Position numbers and translations under genes: made by a program. Shown piece by piece: positions 26,243-38,789 of a stretch of DNA of 54,004 nucleotides. Below the pieces are notes generated by a model. That model had not been told where the DNA came from, searched no databases, and worked only from the letters and a program-made list of their open reading frames with translations. Within the stretch, counting starts at the first letter, position 1; each line of letters opens with the position of its first letter. Source of the stretch: Acephala macrosclerotiorum (lineage: Eukaryota; Ascomycota; Leotiomycetes; Helotiales; Mollisiaceae); NCBI GenBank assembly GCA_014904845.1, contig MU119534.1:1-54004 (forward strand). Direction: 5' to 3'.

Positions 26243-27778
26243 AAATCGAATAAAAATATTAAAATTAATAAATAAAATAAAATAACGAATTTTAATACGA
26301 ATTTTAATATTAAAATAAAAATTAATAATTTAATCGAATTTATAAAATAATTTATAAATTATCGAAATTCGTATTTATATTTATTTTTTAAAATAAATTT
26401 ATTTTAAAAAAAGTATTTAATTTTTTTAATTAAAATCGTTTAAATAATATAATCTTTTAATTTTAAAATTTTATATAAAAAAATTTTTTCGTATTTAATT
26501 AAAATTATTTAAACGATTTTATTATAATTTTTTTAATTTTTATTAAAATTATAATAATAAATAATAAAATTGAATTTTTTAATATAATTATAATTAAATT
26601 TTTTTGAGTATGTATTTCGAATAATAATATATTAATTACGAAATAATATAATCGAAAATAAAAATAATACGTATATTTAATCGTTTTTAATTAAAATTTA
26701 AAATTAAAATTAATTTTTTTTTAAATAATTTATTTAAATCGTACGAATAAATTATTTATTTTTAATAAATATAATTCGATAAATTTTAATCGATTTCGTT
26801 TTTTTTTAAAAACTTTATAAAATTTATTAATTATATATTTTTTATTATTATTTTATAATCGTTTAATTATTTAATTATTATTTTAATATTCGAAATAATT
26901 TTTAAAATAAATAAAATAATTTATAATTTCGATTTTAAATTTAATAATATATATTCGTATTAATTTTATTTTATTATATATAAAAATAATAAAAATTCGA
27001 TTATTATCGAATTTTTTAATAAAAATTAAAACGATTATATCGAAATAAATTAATTTTATTAAATATTTTTTTAATTTAATAAAATAATTATAAGATTTTT
27101 ATTTATATTTTTATATAATATATATATTATAAATATATAATTTATTTTTAAATTTTATTATAAAATCGATTAAAATTTTATTATAAAATCGATTAAAATT
27201 TTATTAAAATTTTAAATATTAAAATAATTTATATAATTATATTAAATAAATTTATTTTAAATAATTATATAAATTTCGAATAATTTAAATAAATAAAAAT
27301 TTTATTTAATTGAAATTTTAATTATTAAAATAACGATTATTATAAAACGATATAAAAAAAATTATTTAATTCGATTAAAAAATTAAAAATTATTTTATAT
27401 TTATCGATTATTTATAAAATTATAAATAAAAATAAATATTATTAATTTATTATTTTAATTTAAGATCGAAATAAAAATAATTTTAATATTTTCGAATTTA
27501 ATTTAATTATTTATATTTTTATATAATTTGAAATTATTAAATCGAAAATTAATAAATTAAAATCGATTTATAATAATATAATTAATATAATCAATATTAA
27601 TAATTTAATTATATAAAATAAAAAATAAAAAATCGAAAAAAAAATCGAATATAAAAATCGATTTGTTATTAATAATTAAAAATTTTAATTTTTTTAAAAA
27701 AAAAATTATATTATTCGATTTTTATTTATTATTATCTTTTTTAAAATAAAAATATTTAATAAATATTTAATTTTAATA

Positions 27779-28204
27779 TAATATAATTTTTTATAATAAT
27801 TATAAAAATTTCGAGTATTTAATAAATAATTATTAATTATTAAAACAATTTTAATATTAATAATAAAAGAATTTTATTATTATTTTTTATTTAATTGTAA
27901 AAATTTTAAACGTTTAAATAAAATTGTAAATTTATTAAAATATTATAATAAAAATTTCGTATATAAATTTAAATTTTTAAAAAAATCGTAAAATTAATTA
28001 AACGAATATAAAAAATTTTATTTTATAAATTTTTTTTAATTTATTATTAATTTAAAAAAATTAATTTTAAAAATCGATTATATTTTTATATTTAATTAAA
28101 ATAATAACGTAAAAACGCGTAATAAAATTAATTAATTTTTTTATTTTAATAAATTGTTTTAAATAAAAAATATTTAATTAAAAATTAAATTCTTTTTTAA
28201 TTAT
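27779..28204. other. Degraded spacer between copy A and repeat D
   Basis: No open frame or motif. It may include the continuation of repeat D, but alignment is too weak to assign. Confidence 0.4.
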
Positions 28205-29030
28205 TATATTTATATCGATTTTTAATAATAAAATAATTATAATATTATTATTTTTAAATAAATATTTTTTTATTATATATTATTTTAAATAAAAATTATT
28301 TATTATATTTTTTTTATAAACGAATTTTTTTATATTAATCGTATTATTTTTAAATTTTAATTTCGTAGTAAAATATAATTTAAATAATTATTATATAATA
28401 TAATTAAAATTATTTATAATAAAAAATTCGTCGATTTTATAATAAAAATCGAATTAATTTTTTTCGTTTTCAAAAATTAAAAAAAAATTAAAAAAAAAAT
28501 TCTTATAAATATTTTAATTTTTTTTAATTATTATTTAAAATCGAATATAATAATATAAATCACGTATATCGATAAATAAAATTTTAATTTAAAAAATAAA
28601 ATATATTAAAAAAATTCTATTTAAAATTTATTATAAATACAAAATAAAAATATTAATAAATTTTTTCGATCGTTTAAAAATAAATTTTAAATCGATTTAT
28701 AATTCATTAAATTCGTTTTTTTATTAATAATAAAAAATTTTATAAAAAAAATAATAAATTTAAAAATAAAAAAATTCGATTAATAAATAATTAAAAATTA
28801 CAAATAATATTTTCGAAATAATAAAATTATTAATTAAAATTTTATTAAATAAAATAATATAAAAATTACGATTATTCGAATTAAATTTTTTTTTTTTATA
28901 AAAAATACAATCGAAAAAATATAAAACGTAATATTTTATCGATTTTATATTTTTTTTATTTAATTATTTTTTATTTAATTCATTTAATTCGTTTAATTCG
29001 TTTAATTTATTTAAGTTTTTAATATTTTTT
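28205..29030 (-). repeat. Inverted repeat D, right arm
   Basis: Reverse-complement partner of 16915-17865. Near 28980-29010 it carries four short direct repeats of the type TTTAATTCG. With the left arm it brackets copy A in an inverted arrangement of about 12 kb. Confidence 0.6.
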
Positions 29031-29419
29031 TTAATTTAAATTAAAAAAATTTTATAATCGTTTTCGATATTTCATATTATACGTAAAAAAATATATTATT
29101 TAATTATTATAATAATATTTATAAAAATATTTTCGATTAATATAATCGAATATTATAATTAAAATTTAAAAAAAAAATTTAATTAATAAAAAAACGTAAT
29201 AAAAATAAACGAAAATAAAAAAAAATTCGTTTAAAATTTAAATAATAATACTTTTTATTAAAAAAAAATTTTAAAATAAAAATATAATTAATTCAATTTT
29301 TATATAAAATTAATTAAAATAATTAAAAATTCGAAAAAAAAAAGAAAAATAATTAAAAAATAAATAATTAAATAATTAATTTTTCAAATAAATAAATAAT
29401 TTCGTATGAAATTCGAATT
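29031..29419. other. Degraded spacer, nothing identifiable
   Basis: A-rich sequence with scattered CpG. No structure was found except the target duplication of copy B at its right edge. Confidence 0.5.
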
Positions 29420-30961
29420 TATAATTTATTAAAAAATATAAAATAAATATTTATTAATAATAATATATAAAGAAAATAAAAAAAAATTTATTTTAATAAT
29501 ACGAATATAATAATTAAAAAATAATAATTTTTTTTTAAAACAATTAAAATTTTCAATTAAATTTATATTATTTTTTATTTTATTTGTAAAATTTATTAAT
29601 ATAATTATAATTATAATTTATAATTTTCAATTTTTAATTATTAATAATAAATCGATTTATATTATATATATATATATATTTTTATTTTTATTAAATTTTA
29701 TAAAAATAATTAAATTATTAATATTAATTATATTAATTATATTATTATAAATCGATTTTAATTTATTAATTATTAATTTAATAATTTCAAATTATACGAA
29801 AATATAAAAAAATAAATTAAATTTAAAATTATTAAATAATATTCGTTTATAAAATTATATAATTTTATTTCGATTTTTTAATTTTTTAAAAATAAATTTT
29901 TTATTTATAATTTTACGAAAATTTAATTTTATAAATAATTAATAAATATAAAATTAATATTATTATACGAAATAATTTTTAATTTTTCGATCGAATTAAA
30001 TAAATTTTTTTATATCGTTTTATAATAATCGTTATTTTAATAATTAGAATTTCAATTAAATAAAATTTTTATTTATTTAAATTATTCGAAATTTATATAA
30101 TTATTTAAATAAACTTATTTAATATAATCGTATAAATTATTTTAATATTTAAAAATTTAATAAATTTTCGATCGATTTTATAATAAAATTTAAAAATAAA
30201 TTATACGTTTATAATATATATATTATATAAAAAATAAACGAAATTCGTATAATTATTTTATCGAATTAAAAAAATATTTAATAAAATTAATTTATTTTAA
30301 TATAATCGATTTAATTCTCGTTAAAAAATTCGATAATAATTAATTTTTTAATATTTTTATATATAATAAAATAAAATTAATATAAATATATATTATTAAA
30401 TTTAAAAATAAAATTATAAATTATTTTATTTATTTTAAAAATTATTTCAAATATTAAAATAAAAATTAAATAATTAAACGATTATAAAATAATAATAATA
30501 AAAAATATATAATTAATAAATTTTTTAAATTTTTTAAAAAAAACGAAATCGATTAAAAATTTATCGTATTATATTTATTAAAAATAAATAGTTTATTTGA
30601 ACGATTTAAATAAATTATTTAAAAAAAAACGAATTTATTTTATTTTTAATTTTTAATTAAAAATAATTAAATATACGTATTATTTTTATTTTTAATTATA
30701 TTATTTTATAATTAATATATTATTATTCAAAATATAATATATATTTTTTTTTAATTATAATTATATTAAAATTATTAATTTTATTATTTATTATTATAAT
30801 TATAATAAAAATTAAAAAAATTCGAAATAAAATCGTTAGAAAATTTTTAATTAAATACGAAAAAAAATTTTTATATAAAATTTTAAAATTAAATAATCGT
30901 ATTATTCGAGCGATTTTAATTAAAAAAATTAAACGTTTTTTTTTTAAAATAAATATAAGTA

Positions 30962-32516
30962 CGAAAGCGCGCGACATTGAATTTGATCTATATTTCACGA
31001 GTACTTTGTTAGCAGATTTTTTTTAGCGAATTTTATCAAAATTTCCTCTTTACAAAGTATTTATAAAATGCAATTTAATTAGTGAGTTAGTACTAATAGT
31101 TCTACTATTTACCGATAGTCAAAAGATCGAATATTTTATTTATTTACAATATGTTTACTCTGTAGAAATTGTTCGACGAGCTGGAATCAACGTTAATACG
31201 ACTAAGAAAATTAAGACTAAAGTCGATGCTTTTTTAGTCGAGTGTGCAGAGATTGGACTTTTTACTCTTACGATAGAAGAGCAAGTTCGCAAGAAGCTTG
31301 GATCAAGTGCGAAGTCTCAAACTTTAATTGAGAAAGTTACAAGTTTATTTGAGTTATATACACTAAATAAAAAGCAAAGGAAGAAGTTATAGCATGTAAT
31401 CGCAAAAAAAGAAAGATTTTTCGATTATTATTATTGTACAATCGAGAAGAAATTGAAAGAAAGAGATCTCTGTAGAACTAAAAGTACTAAGAAATTAGAT
31501 TTTATAGATATACAAAAAGCATAAAAATATAAAGTAGTATTCTCACGAAAAGATTGGAGTTTTATAGAGTAGAGAATAATTATATTTTCGAACGAAGTTT
31601 TTATTATTGTTTTTATTAAACGTAGTTATTAAAATATATCTCGATATTCTAATAAGCGCTATTATCTCGATTGCATCGAACGTCGGTATAATAACTACTT
31701 AGAAGCGATATTCTAAAAATGTTTTATTTATGATTATAAAAGTTTTTATTATATTTATTATTTTAAGATTGTAAATTAAAAACAGATTTACGAAAATGCG
31801 ATTGAAATACTTAATAGTAAAAAATTAGAAAAGAAATGTAAAAAAGAGTTTATAGAGCAAAAAAAAGTTAAAAAGACTAAATAAACAGTCAAAGGGTAGA
31901 AGTTTTCGATTAAGAGAGCAAATTGAGAAGTTTATTAGAAGAATTATCAATAGAGGAAAAATGGACGTTTTAAAGAAAATGTAAACAATATACGCTATTT
32001 ATACGAAGTAATTGTATTTTATTTAATTCTTTTTTACAAGGAAATCATATTATAAAAACATGATCTAAATATATTCGAGTGTAATTAATTTAGGTTTTTG
32101 TTTTAATAAGATAATACTTTTTTATATGCGAGTAAATAGACGCTACGTTTTCTTAAGAAAGCGAGTATTTTATTGTTAGAGCATATAAATAATTCACTTA
32201 ATATGAATACTATTAAGAGAGTTTGAATGCTTATGAGAATTCAAATAACTTAATAATAGAGTACTTTTTATACTTTAGAATGAATAGATAGAGTGTAGAG
32301 AGATACTTGAAATAACTTTTTACAGACAAAGATTAGAGTTTTTGTAGTTAAAATAGTTGCTATTAATATTCTTATAATTGAGCATGAAAGTAAAAATGAT
32401 TTTCACGGGTAGTACTTAGATTTTAGTGGAGTTAAATAGCAATTCCATGTATTTTTAATAGTGCGTATTTTGAGTCTCGTTTAAATATAAATTAAATTCA
32501 ATGTTGCGCGCTTTCG
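30962..32516 (+). mobile_element. Tc1-like (DD34E) DNA transposon nested in copy B
   Basis: A 1555-bp element bounded by 32-bp terminal inverted repeats (30962-30993 and 32485-32516; CGAAAGCGCG start) that differ at three positions, all G/A or C/T. It is flanked by TA on both sides (30960-30961 and 32517-32518). The empty site is in copy C (TTCG-TA-CTCG, TA at 52991-52992) and in copy A near 26380. GC content is about 30%, far above the surroundings, and CpA/CpT steps are common, so this is the least mutated and probably youngest insertion. It carries one transposase gene. Confidence 0.9.
31063..32412 (+). pseudogene. Tc1-like transposase, inactivated by point mutations only
   Basis: The enzyme would bind the terminal repeats and cut and paste the element into TA. 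A single frame of 450 codons runs through with no frameshift. The order is an N-terminal helix-turn-helix (about 31114-31215; YSVEIVRRAGIN), the first catalytic block IIFSNE at about 31579 (usual S-D-E; Asp now Asn, codon AAC 31591-31593), CIERRYNNY at about 31672, the second block DNTFLYASK with its Asp intact (GAT 32110-32112), and SLNMNTIKRV at about 32197 in which the catalytic Glu is Lys (AAG 32215-32217). Exactly 34 residues separate the second and third positions. A conserved-looking tail ends NDFHG before TAG 32410. Internal stops include TAG 31390, TAA 31522, TAG 31570 and TGA 32224, all explainable by C-to-T or G-to-A. The start is uncertain; ATA at 31063 may be a mutated ATG. Confidence 0.88.
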
Positions 32517-34891
32517 TATAAATTTTAATAATTTATAAATTATTTTATAAATTTGATTAAATTTTTAATTTTTATTTTAATATCGAAATTTATATTAATA
32601 TTTATTATTGTATTTATTAATTTTAATATTTTTATTCGATTTAAATTATAAAATAATTTAATTAATAATAAAAAATTAATTTATCGATTATATAAAATTA
32701 ATTATTTTATTTTTATTTATTTTTAATCGTTTAAAATCGAATTTATTTAAATTAATTTATTTTTTTATTTTATAATAATTTTTTTTAAAAAAATATTAAT
32801 CGTTTATTTAATAATATAAAATTAATAATTTTTCGTTTTTCGATTATATTTTCGATTTATAATTATTGAATCGTTTTATTATTTTTACGTAAATTATTAA
32901 TTAAATTTTTAACGTAAATTTTTTTTATTAAATTTAATTAAAACGTTTTTTATTAAAAAAATTTTAATTTTTTTAAATAAAAAAATTTTATATTTAAAAA
33001 TTGAAATTTAATTTAAATATTAATTATAAAATCGATTTATTTATTTTTATTTTTATTTTTAATAATTAAATTTTTTTAATTTTATCGATTTATTAATTTA
33101 ATTTAATCGAAAAAAATTTCGAAAATAAATATTATATATTATTCGATATAAAAAAAAAATTTAAAAAATAATAAAAAATTTTATAATATTTTTATTTTCG
33201 AAAAATTATATTTATTATATTTATTAAAAATAAATTAAAATTTAATATTAAATCGAATAATTTTATTGTTTTTTTTAATTATTTATATTTTTAATAATTT
33301 TTCGATTTTTTTAATTCGATTTTTTTTATATTAAATTTATTATCAACGTATATAATATTTTTTTTTTCGAATTTCGAATTTCGAATATTTAAATAAATTA
33401 TAAATTATTTATTAAAAAATAAATATTTCGAATTAAATGTAATATTATAAAAAAAAATTTATAATATAAAAATAATAAATAATTTACGATTTTAAATAAT
33501 AAAAAAAATCGATTTTTACGAGATTTTTATTTTAATAATAAAATCGATAAATTATAAAATTATTTTTATTTACGTCGTTATTTGTAATTAAAAAATTAAT
33601 TAAATAAATATAAAAAAAAGAATTTATAAAAAAGATCGATATTAATTTATTTATCGAATATAGTATTTTAAGAATTATTAAATTAAATAAAATTTTATAT
33701 AATTTTTTTTTAAAATAAAATTTTTAATTTTTCGATATTAATATTTTTATTTTTTATCGAAAAAATAATATTATTATTATTTATATTAATAATTTTATTA
33801 TTATTAATAATTTATAAAAAAATATAATTTTTATTTTTATATATTCGATTTCGATTTATATTATTTTTTTCGTTTTTTATAAATAATTTATTTTCGAAAT
33901 TTTTTTAAAAATAATAATATATCGATTTATTTTATTATTAATATTTTAATAAAATTAACGATTTAATTAATTTTAATTAAAAAAACTATTAAATATTTTT
34001 TTTTTCGACGAATATATTAATTCGTTATTAATTTTTTTATATATATTATATTCGATACGCGATTTAATTTTATTTATATTATTTTAATCGTTAATCGATT
34101 TATTTCGAATTCGATCGAAATATATATAAAAACGATAAAAAAAATTTTTTTTAAATTTTTTTAAATAAATTAATCCTAGTAATTTAAATATTAATATTAT
34201 TATTATTTATAAAAATAATTAAAATATTATTATATTTATAAATTTTTTTTAATTTTATATTCGAATTAAATATATTAATATTTAATATTATTTCGTTTAT
34301 AAAAAATTATTACAAAAAAAAAAATTTAAAATATATTTATACGTTATAATAAATTGCGAATAAATTAATAAAAATATTATTAAAAAAATCGTTTTAAAAA
34401 TTTCGAATAATTATAAAAATCGAATAATTTTTATAATTAAAAAAAAAAAAGAATTATTTATCGTTTAATTAATTATTTATAAATTAATTCGAGTTCAATT
34501 TTAATATATTCGATTATAATATTTATTTTATTTATATTATTCGAATAATTATTATATAAAAAATTTTAAATTAAAATAAAATTTTTATTTAAAATCGTAA
34601 TTTTTATTATTAATATTTTATTATTAATATTTTATTATTAGTTTTTATCGTTTTTTTATTTATTATTCGCTATTTTTTATAAAAATTTTTTTATATAATT
34701 TTAATTATAATTTATTAAAAATATAATTAAATATCGTATATAATATATAAAAAATTTTATATTTATTCGTTTAAAATATATAAAAATATTAAAATAAAAC
34801 TTTTTTCACTTTTTTTATATATAAAAAAACGAAGTTTTTTTAATATATTATTAATAATAAATATTTATTTTATATTTTTTAATATATAATT

Positions 34892-36813
34892 AATTTTATA
34901 AATATATTATTTAATAATTTTTCGATAAAAATAATATTTATTAATAAAAATATTATCGATTTTTTAATATTAATCGATTTAATTAAATTCGTCGAAATTC
35001 GATATAATAATAAAAATAAAAAAACGAAAAATTTTAAATTTGTAATTATTATACGATATTATTTAATTAATTTTCGTTGTATAAAAAATTATAAATATTT
35101 ATATAAATTTCGATAATAATTTTAACGTATTTTTAATAAAATTTATATATTTCGAAATTTTTTTTAAAATTAAATAAAAATTTAAATATAAAATAATCGA
35201 AATTAAAATCGCGATTTAAAATAAAATTAAAAAAAAATAATTAAAAAAATAATTAAAGTTTATATATAATATTAAAATAAATTTATTTTAAAAAATAAAA
35301 AAATAATATTAATAAAACGAATAATTTTTCAAGTTTTAATATTTTTTAAAAAAACGAATAAAATATTTATAAAAAACGTTTATTTTAAAATAATTTTAAA
35401 TTTTCAAAATATTAATTTATTTATTAAAATTTATTTTATATTTAATAATATAAAATTTATTTTATATTTAATAATATAAAATTTAAAAAAAATTAATAAA
35501 ATATAAAATTTAATAATCGAATATTTAAAAAATATAATCGTTATTCGATTAAAATTTAATAATATTAAATTTTTAAATTCGATATATTATAATAATATTT
35601 AAATAAAAAATTAAAATATATGATTTAAAAAATGCGATATTCGATTATTAATTTTAATAAAAAATCGATAATTAAAAATAGTATAAAATATTTTAAACGA
35701 TTTTTTAAAATATAAAAAAAAAATTATTTTTATTTTATTTTAAATATTATTAAAAATAAAAATCGAATTTTTTTTTTTCGAATTAAAAATTAAATATTTT
35801 AATTTACGTTTTTATTTAAATTATTTTTAAATTAAATTTTTTTAAAAAATAATTAAAATTAAAAAAATAATTTATTAAATTTTTTTTTTCGTTTTAAATA
35901 TTTTAAATTAAAATTAAAATTTAAATTACGTTTTAATTTATTAAATTTTTTATAATTTTATATTTTTTTTAAAATTTTTTTTAAAAAAATTAAAAATTAA
36001 AATATTTTAACGATATAATAAAACAAAAAATTATAATTTCAAAATTGTAATTACGATATTAAAATTATAATTTTTAGTAAAATCGTTTTAAAATCGCTAT
36101 TATCGCTATTTTTAATTTTTATTAAAAATTTTATAACGTTTTATTAATTTTTCAATTTTCAATTTTTAATTGTATTTATTAATAAATTTAATCGAAATTG
36201 CTAATTATAATAAAATTGTATATATTTTACGATTTAAAAAAAAGTTTATAAATATATTAAAATTTAATATTATAATAATTAAAAATAAATAAAAATATAA
36301 TATATTACGATTAAATAATTTATATCGAATTAAAATAAAATTTTATCGCAATATAAAATACGTTATAATTTTTTATTTAATCGAAAAAAATAATAAAAAA
36401 AATAAAAAATTATATTGTATTTTTACGTAATTATATAAATAAAATACAATAAAAGCATTTTTAAATATAATAAAATAAACAATTTATTTAATTTATTAAT
36501 TAGTATTATATATAAAATAATTAAAAAAAATTTATTATAAATTAGTATTAATTAAAAAATTGTATTTTTATTATTATTTATATTATTAAATTCTCGATCG
36601 AATAAAATTCTATTAATACTTTTAAAATATTTTTTTTTTACTCGAAATAATATAATTTTTATTAAAAAAAATATTAATTTATAAATAAAATACAAAAAAA
36701 TAAAAGTTTTACCGTTTAAATTTACGATTATAATCGATATTATTATTTCTACGATTACAAAATACTATTATACGACGAGTAATTATATTAAAAAGATTAA
36801 AATTAAAAATACG
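34892..36813. other. Degraded AT-rich sequence, nothing identifiable
   Basis: No open frame or terminal repeat was recognised on either strand. A short tandem duplication with ATTTATTTTATATTTAATAA lies around 35430-35480. Confidence 0.5.
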
Positions 36814-36868
<55 letters not shown>

Positions 36869-36873
36869 ACAAA

Positions 36874-36944
<71 letters not shown>

Positions 36945-36945
36945 A
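36814..36945 (+). repeat. (TAAA)33 microsatellite
   Basis: Thirty-three contiguous TAAA tetranucleotides (132 bp), with a single substitution at 36870 that makes the fifteenth unit CAAA. It is the longest simple repeat in the window. The CAAA unit is the only C in the tract and lies in the CpA context that is otherwise depleted here, which suggests a recent change or recent expansion. Confidence 0.95.
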
Positions 36946-37869
36946 AATAATAATAATATTTTAAAAATATTTTTAAAAAATATTTAAAAAATTGAAAACG
37001 TTAAAAAGTACGCAAAAAATAAAAAATAATATTTATAATAATATTAATATATATTTTAAATTTAAATTTTTTAATTTATTTTATATTTTTATTTTTATTT
37101 TATATATAAAAAATACTATTAATATCGAGAATATTATATACTTAGAAAATAATTTAAATATAGAAATTAAATATTAAAAAAAAAAAAAAAAACTAACGAA
37201 TTAATTTATTAAACTTTTTATAAATTTTAATTATTTTTTTATTATTTGCGAAAATAAATATTTTTAAGAATTTCAATTAAACGAATACGTAATAAAATTT
37301 TATTAATTATAAATAAATTAATTATTTTAAATATAAATTAAATTAAAATTTATTTAAATTAATAAAAATATTTAAAAAAAATATTTAAATTAAATATTTT
37401 TAAAAAAATAAAATAAAAAAAAATCGAAAAAATTTATTATATTATTAATTTCATTTTAAAATTATTTTAAATTATTATTTTTATCGTTTTCGATTAATTT
37501 TTTATTAAAATTTCATAGAATAAATCGATTATAATAAAAAATTAAAATTTAATTTTAAGATTTTTAATTTTTAAAAAAAAAAAATTATCGATTTTTTTTT
37601 ATTCGTTTAATTCTTTTAATTTAAAAGTTTTAATAAGTTTTAATATATTTTAATTAATATTTTTTATAGTTTTATTTTATTTTATTATTAATATTAAAAA
37701 ATAATAAAAAATAAAAAAATAATAATAAAATAATAATAAAATATTTAAAAAAAATAAAAAAATAATTAATATATTTAATAATAAATAATATTAAAATATA
37801 TAAAAATAAATATAAAATAAAAATATTAAAAAATATATAAAAAAATAATAATAAAAATATATATATAAA
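36946..37869. other. Degraded AT-rich sequence
   Basis: A 61-codon open frame at 36992-37177 with a TTG start encodes a low-complexity Ile/Asn/Phe/Lys peptide and is not considered a gene. From about 37680 the sequence becomes A-rich with (AATAAA)-like runs. Confidence 0.5.
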
Positions 37870-38045
37870 AATATAAAACTAATAATAAAAAAAAAAATTT
37901 AAAAAAAAAAATTAAAAAAAAATAAATAAAAAATATATATTTTAAATTAAATTTTTTAATTTTTTTATTTAATTTTTTTTTTTTTTTTTTCGATTTTTTA
38001 AATTTTTTTTTTATTTTTAAATTTTTTTTTAATTTTTTAAAACTC
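37870..38045. repeat. A-tract / T-tract inverted arrangement
   Basis: A run of A-rich blocks (about 37880-37935) is followed by T-rich blocks (about 37950-38040), and the two can pair imperfectly over roughly 60-70 bp. The strand-wise switch from A to T could mark two poly-A tailed insertions facing each other or simple low-complexity drift. It is placed by composition only. Confidence 0.45.
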
Positions 38046-38789
38046 GAAAATTACTTTAAAAATAGTAATTTTTTTTGCGAGAATTTTAAATTTAACGAGA
38101 ATTATAAATTTGACGAATATTAAAAACGTAATTTTATAACGAGATTTATTTATTACGAATTTAAATAATATTTCAATAATATTTAATTAAAGATTATAAA
38201 TAGTTTAAATTACGTAAATAAAATAAAATTAATTAAATTGAAATTATTAATTATAAATAAAAATATTCGTAAAATACTATATAATTAATATAATAAAAAA
38301 ATAACTAAAAATATAACAATTAAAAATATATAAATTAATATTAAATATTTAATATAAAATTATAATTTCGATTAATTCTTTTTAAATAAAAACTTTAAAA
38401 ATTTATATTAAATTAAATTATTAATAAAAATCTATAAAAATTATATTTTTAAATTTTTAAAATATTAATAAACTTTTTATAAATTAATATTTATAAATTT
38501 GATTAAATTTAAAACGTATATTTTATATGTGATTTTTTTAAAATATTATATAAATTTAATATTTTAAGAAATTTTTAAAAAAATTTTTTATAAATATATT
38601 TTTTAAAATATATTACGTAGTTTTAATTAAAATAATTTGTAATAATTAAATTATTAAAAATCTTAAAAAAAAATTATAAAAATTATTTATTTTATATATA
38701 TATTTTTTTAAATATTATTATATATATTACAATTATTATATTTTTTATAATTATAATTATATATTTTATATGCGTTTATAATTTTTTAT
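38046..38789. other. Degraded AT-rich sequence, nothing identifiable
   Basis: No structure beyond AT-rich low complexity was found between the A/T tract and repeat S copy 2. Confidence 0.5.

Larger units (their letters stand above)
17877..27778 (+). mobile_element. TIR DNA transposon, copy A (probable hAT), split by copia-2
   Basis: Copy A aligns with copy C (50157 onward) from its first bases, TATTAAAAAATATGAAATAA, through 20100. It then resumes at 26243 and runs to about 27778. The 6142 bp between are a copia element. Without it, copy A is about 3.75 kb, slightly shorter than copy B, partly because of a roughly 90-bp gap relative to copy C near 19405. The right end is decayed and placed only approximately. 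Family assignment comes from copy C. No transposase frame is open. Confidence 0.65.
29427..34884 (-). mobile_element. TIR DNA transposon, copy B (probable hAT), inverted, split by a Tc1 element
   Basis: The ends are a perfect 22-bp terminal inverted repeat: 29427-29448 starts TATTAAAAAATATAAAATAA and 34863-34884 is its complement. Both ends are flanked by TATAATT (29420-29426 and 34885-34891). A 7-8 bp duplication suits hAT (normally 8 bp). Subtracting the Tc1 insert with its extra TA (1557 bp) leaves 3901 bp. Read on the - strand, it matches copies A and C along its length. Inside the 22-bp repeat the similarity between the two ends continues as TTTATTAWTAATAATATATA. No open transposase frame. 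Confidence 0.75.

Noticed and set aside
30723..30998. 91-codon open frame on the - strand
   Set aside because: Straddles the left end of the Tc1-like element and copy B. Its start lies in the terminal inverted repeat and the rest is Ile/Lys/Phe low complexity. Not a gene.
36814..36945. Considered as a CRISPR array or telomere repeat
   Set aside because: A pure tetranucleotide with no spacers, and not a fungal telomere motif (TTAGGG-like).
36992..37177. 61-codon open frame next to the microsatellite
   Set aside because: TTG start, Ile/Asn/Lys/Phe composition, no supporting motif or context.
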